Made by a program: the position numbers and the translations under genes. A model generated the notes under the pieces. That model was not told the DNA's origin. It saw nothing but the letters and a program-made list of their open reading frames with translations, and ran no database searches. Below, in pieces: positions 5,356 to 6,167 of a stretch of DNA of 6,167 nucleotides (position 1 is the stretch's first letter; every line of letters starts with the position of its first letter). The stretch comes from Alphaproteobacteria bacterium (GTDB lineage Bacteria; Pseudomonadota; Alphaproteobacteria; Rhodobacterales; Rhodobacteraceae), in contig JAUHZL010000186.1 in assembly GCA_030425945.1 (NCBI GenBank), forward strand, positions 1-6,167. The letters run 5' to 3'.

Positions 5356-6167
5356 TCAGCGCGCCGGGAAGACGTAGCAGCGGTCGCGCCGGATCGACAG
5401 CCACAGCGCCATGCCGGGCTTCGGCAGGAAGACGGCGGGCACCGTCGCCTTGAGCACCGAGCCGTCGGCGTCCATGCGGAACTCGACCAGGCTTTCGCGG
5501 CCCATGAAGCGCGCGCGCTGCACGACGCCGCGCGCGGGCGTGCCGTCGGTGGGCGTTGGGCGCGGGCCCTTGCCGCCGCGGTCGAAGTCGATGCGGATGT
5601 GCTGTGGGCGGATGATGATCTCGACCGGCTGGCCGTCCGGCACGCCGGGGGCGAGGAACTGGCCGAACGGCGTCTCGGTCAGGGCGCCGCGCACGACGCC
5701 GCGCACCACGTTGATCTCGCTGAAGAAGGCGGCGGCCGCCTTGTCCACCGGGGCGTTGTAGACGTTGTAGGGCGCGCCCTGCTGGACGATCCGGCCGCCG
5801 CGCATCAGGGCGATCTGGTCGGCCATGCGCATCGCCTCGTCGGGCTCGTGGGTGACGAGCAGGACCGCCGTGCCCTCGTCCTTGAGCACCGCGAGGGTCT
5901 CGTCCCGGATGCCGTCGCGCAGGCGGTTGTCGAGGCCGGAGAACGGCTCGTCCATCAGCATGATCTTCGGGCGCGGCGCCACGGCCCGGGCGAGCGCGAC
6001 GCGCTGCTGCTCGCCGCCCGACAGCATGTGGGGGTACTTCGACTGGTAGCCGGCCAGGCCGACCCGCTCGAGCAGTTCGGCCACGCGGGCCTTCTTCGCC
6101 GCCTTGTCGCCGGTCAGCCCGAAGCCCACGTTGCCCTCGACCGTCAGGTGCGGGAAGAGCGCGAAGT
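5356..6167 (-). CDS. ABC transporter ATP-binding protein, FbpC/PotA type (5' end missing)
   Basis: The frame is open to the right edge, giving 269 residues of a protein probably about 350 long. Roughly the first 80-90 residues, with Walker A and the Q-loop glutamine, lie outside the window. The visible part begins FALFPHLTV just after the Q-loop, then has the signature LSGGEQQRVALARA, Walker B with catalytic Glu (KIMLMDEPFSGLD), the D-loop, and the switch histidine in LLVTHEPDEAM. After RIVQQGAPYNVYNAP comes a TOBE-like C-terminal regulatory region (IIIRPQHIRIDF, then RARFMGRESLVEFRM). It would power an inner-membrane importer. The sequence after the ATPase core (AAFFSEINVV) is most like ferric-iron importers of the FbpC type; polyamine or other small-solute importers of the same subfamily are possible. 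The permease and binding-protein genes are not in view and would be expected upstream. A valine codon (GTG) at 6129 is internal, not the start. Confidence 0.9.
   Translation of the reverse strand, partial: FALFPHLTVEGNVGFGLTGDKAAKKARVAELLERVGLAGYQSKYPHMLSGGEQQRVALARAVAPRPKIMLMDEPFSGLDNRLRDGIRDETLAVLKDEGTAVLLVTHEPDEAMRMADQIALMRGGRIVQQGAPYNVYNAPVDKAAAAFFSEINVVRGVVRGALTETPFGQFLAPGVPDGQPVEIIIRPQHIRIDFDRGGKGPRPTPTDGTPARGVVQRARFMGRESLVEFRMDADGSVLKATVPAVFLPKPGMALWLSIRRDRCYVFPAR

Overview
The window is a GC-rich piece of bacterial chromosome. It most resembles a member of the Rhodobacteraceae (Alphaproteobacteria), for three reasons. The RF3 N-terminus, the Hint-domain protein and the atypical SDR enzyme are all of types I associate with that family. 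A perfect FNR/FnrL-type box is present. The convergent gap near 5300 carries a G/C-block hairpin repeat typical of these genomes. The assignment rests on recognition, not on a database search.

Layout, left to right. Positions 1-4239 hold genes read on the minus strand. In order of transcription these are a Hint-domain protein (4239-3190), a tandem universal stress protein (3122-2256), peptide chain release factor 3, prfC (2129-519), a small lipoprotein of unknown function (462-58), and the first ten codons of another gene running off the left edge (31-1). Divergent from the Hint gene, an atypical SDR-family protein runs on the plus strand (4507-5283). Converging on it from the right edge is the 3' part of an ABC-transporter ATPase of the FbpC/PotA type (6167-5356, Walker A lost beyond the edge).

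Regulation. The usp gene appears to have its own promoter, with an FNR-type box (3180-3193) overlapping the stop codon of the Hint gene. The box centre lies 41.5 bases from the predicted transcription start, which is class II activator geometry and suggests oxygen-responsive induction. Downstream of usp is a perfect 13-bp inverted repeat, then a promoter-like sequence so close to the prfC ATG that the prfC mRNA may be leaderless. prfC, the lipoprotein and the left-edge gene are closely spaced and probably cotranscribed. The Hint and SDR genes each have a candidate sigma70-type promoter in their shared 267-base divergent region.

The genes do not form one obvious pathway: translation termination, stress response, a Hint protein, an oxidoreductase-fold protein and a transporter ATPase look like ordinary chromosomal neighbours. 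I see no mobile element, CRISPR array, tRNA or rRNA, and no convincing new multi-gene system. The points most worth a second look are the FNR-type box at usp, the possibly leaderless prfC, and two proteins (SDR and Hint) whose expected catalytic residues are replaced.
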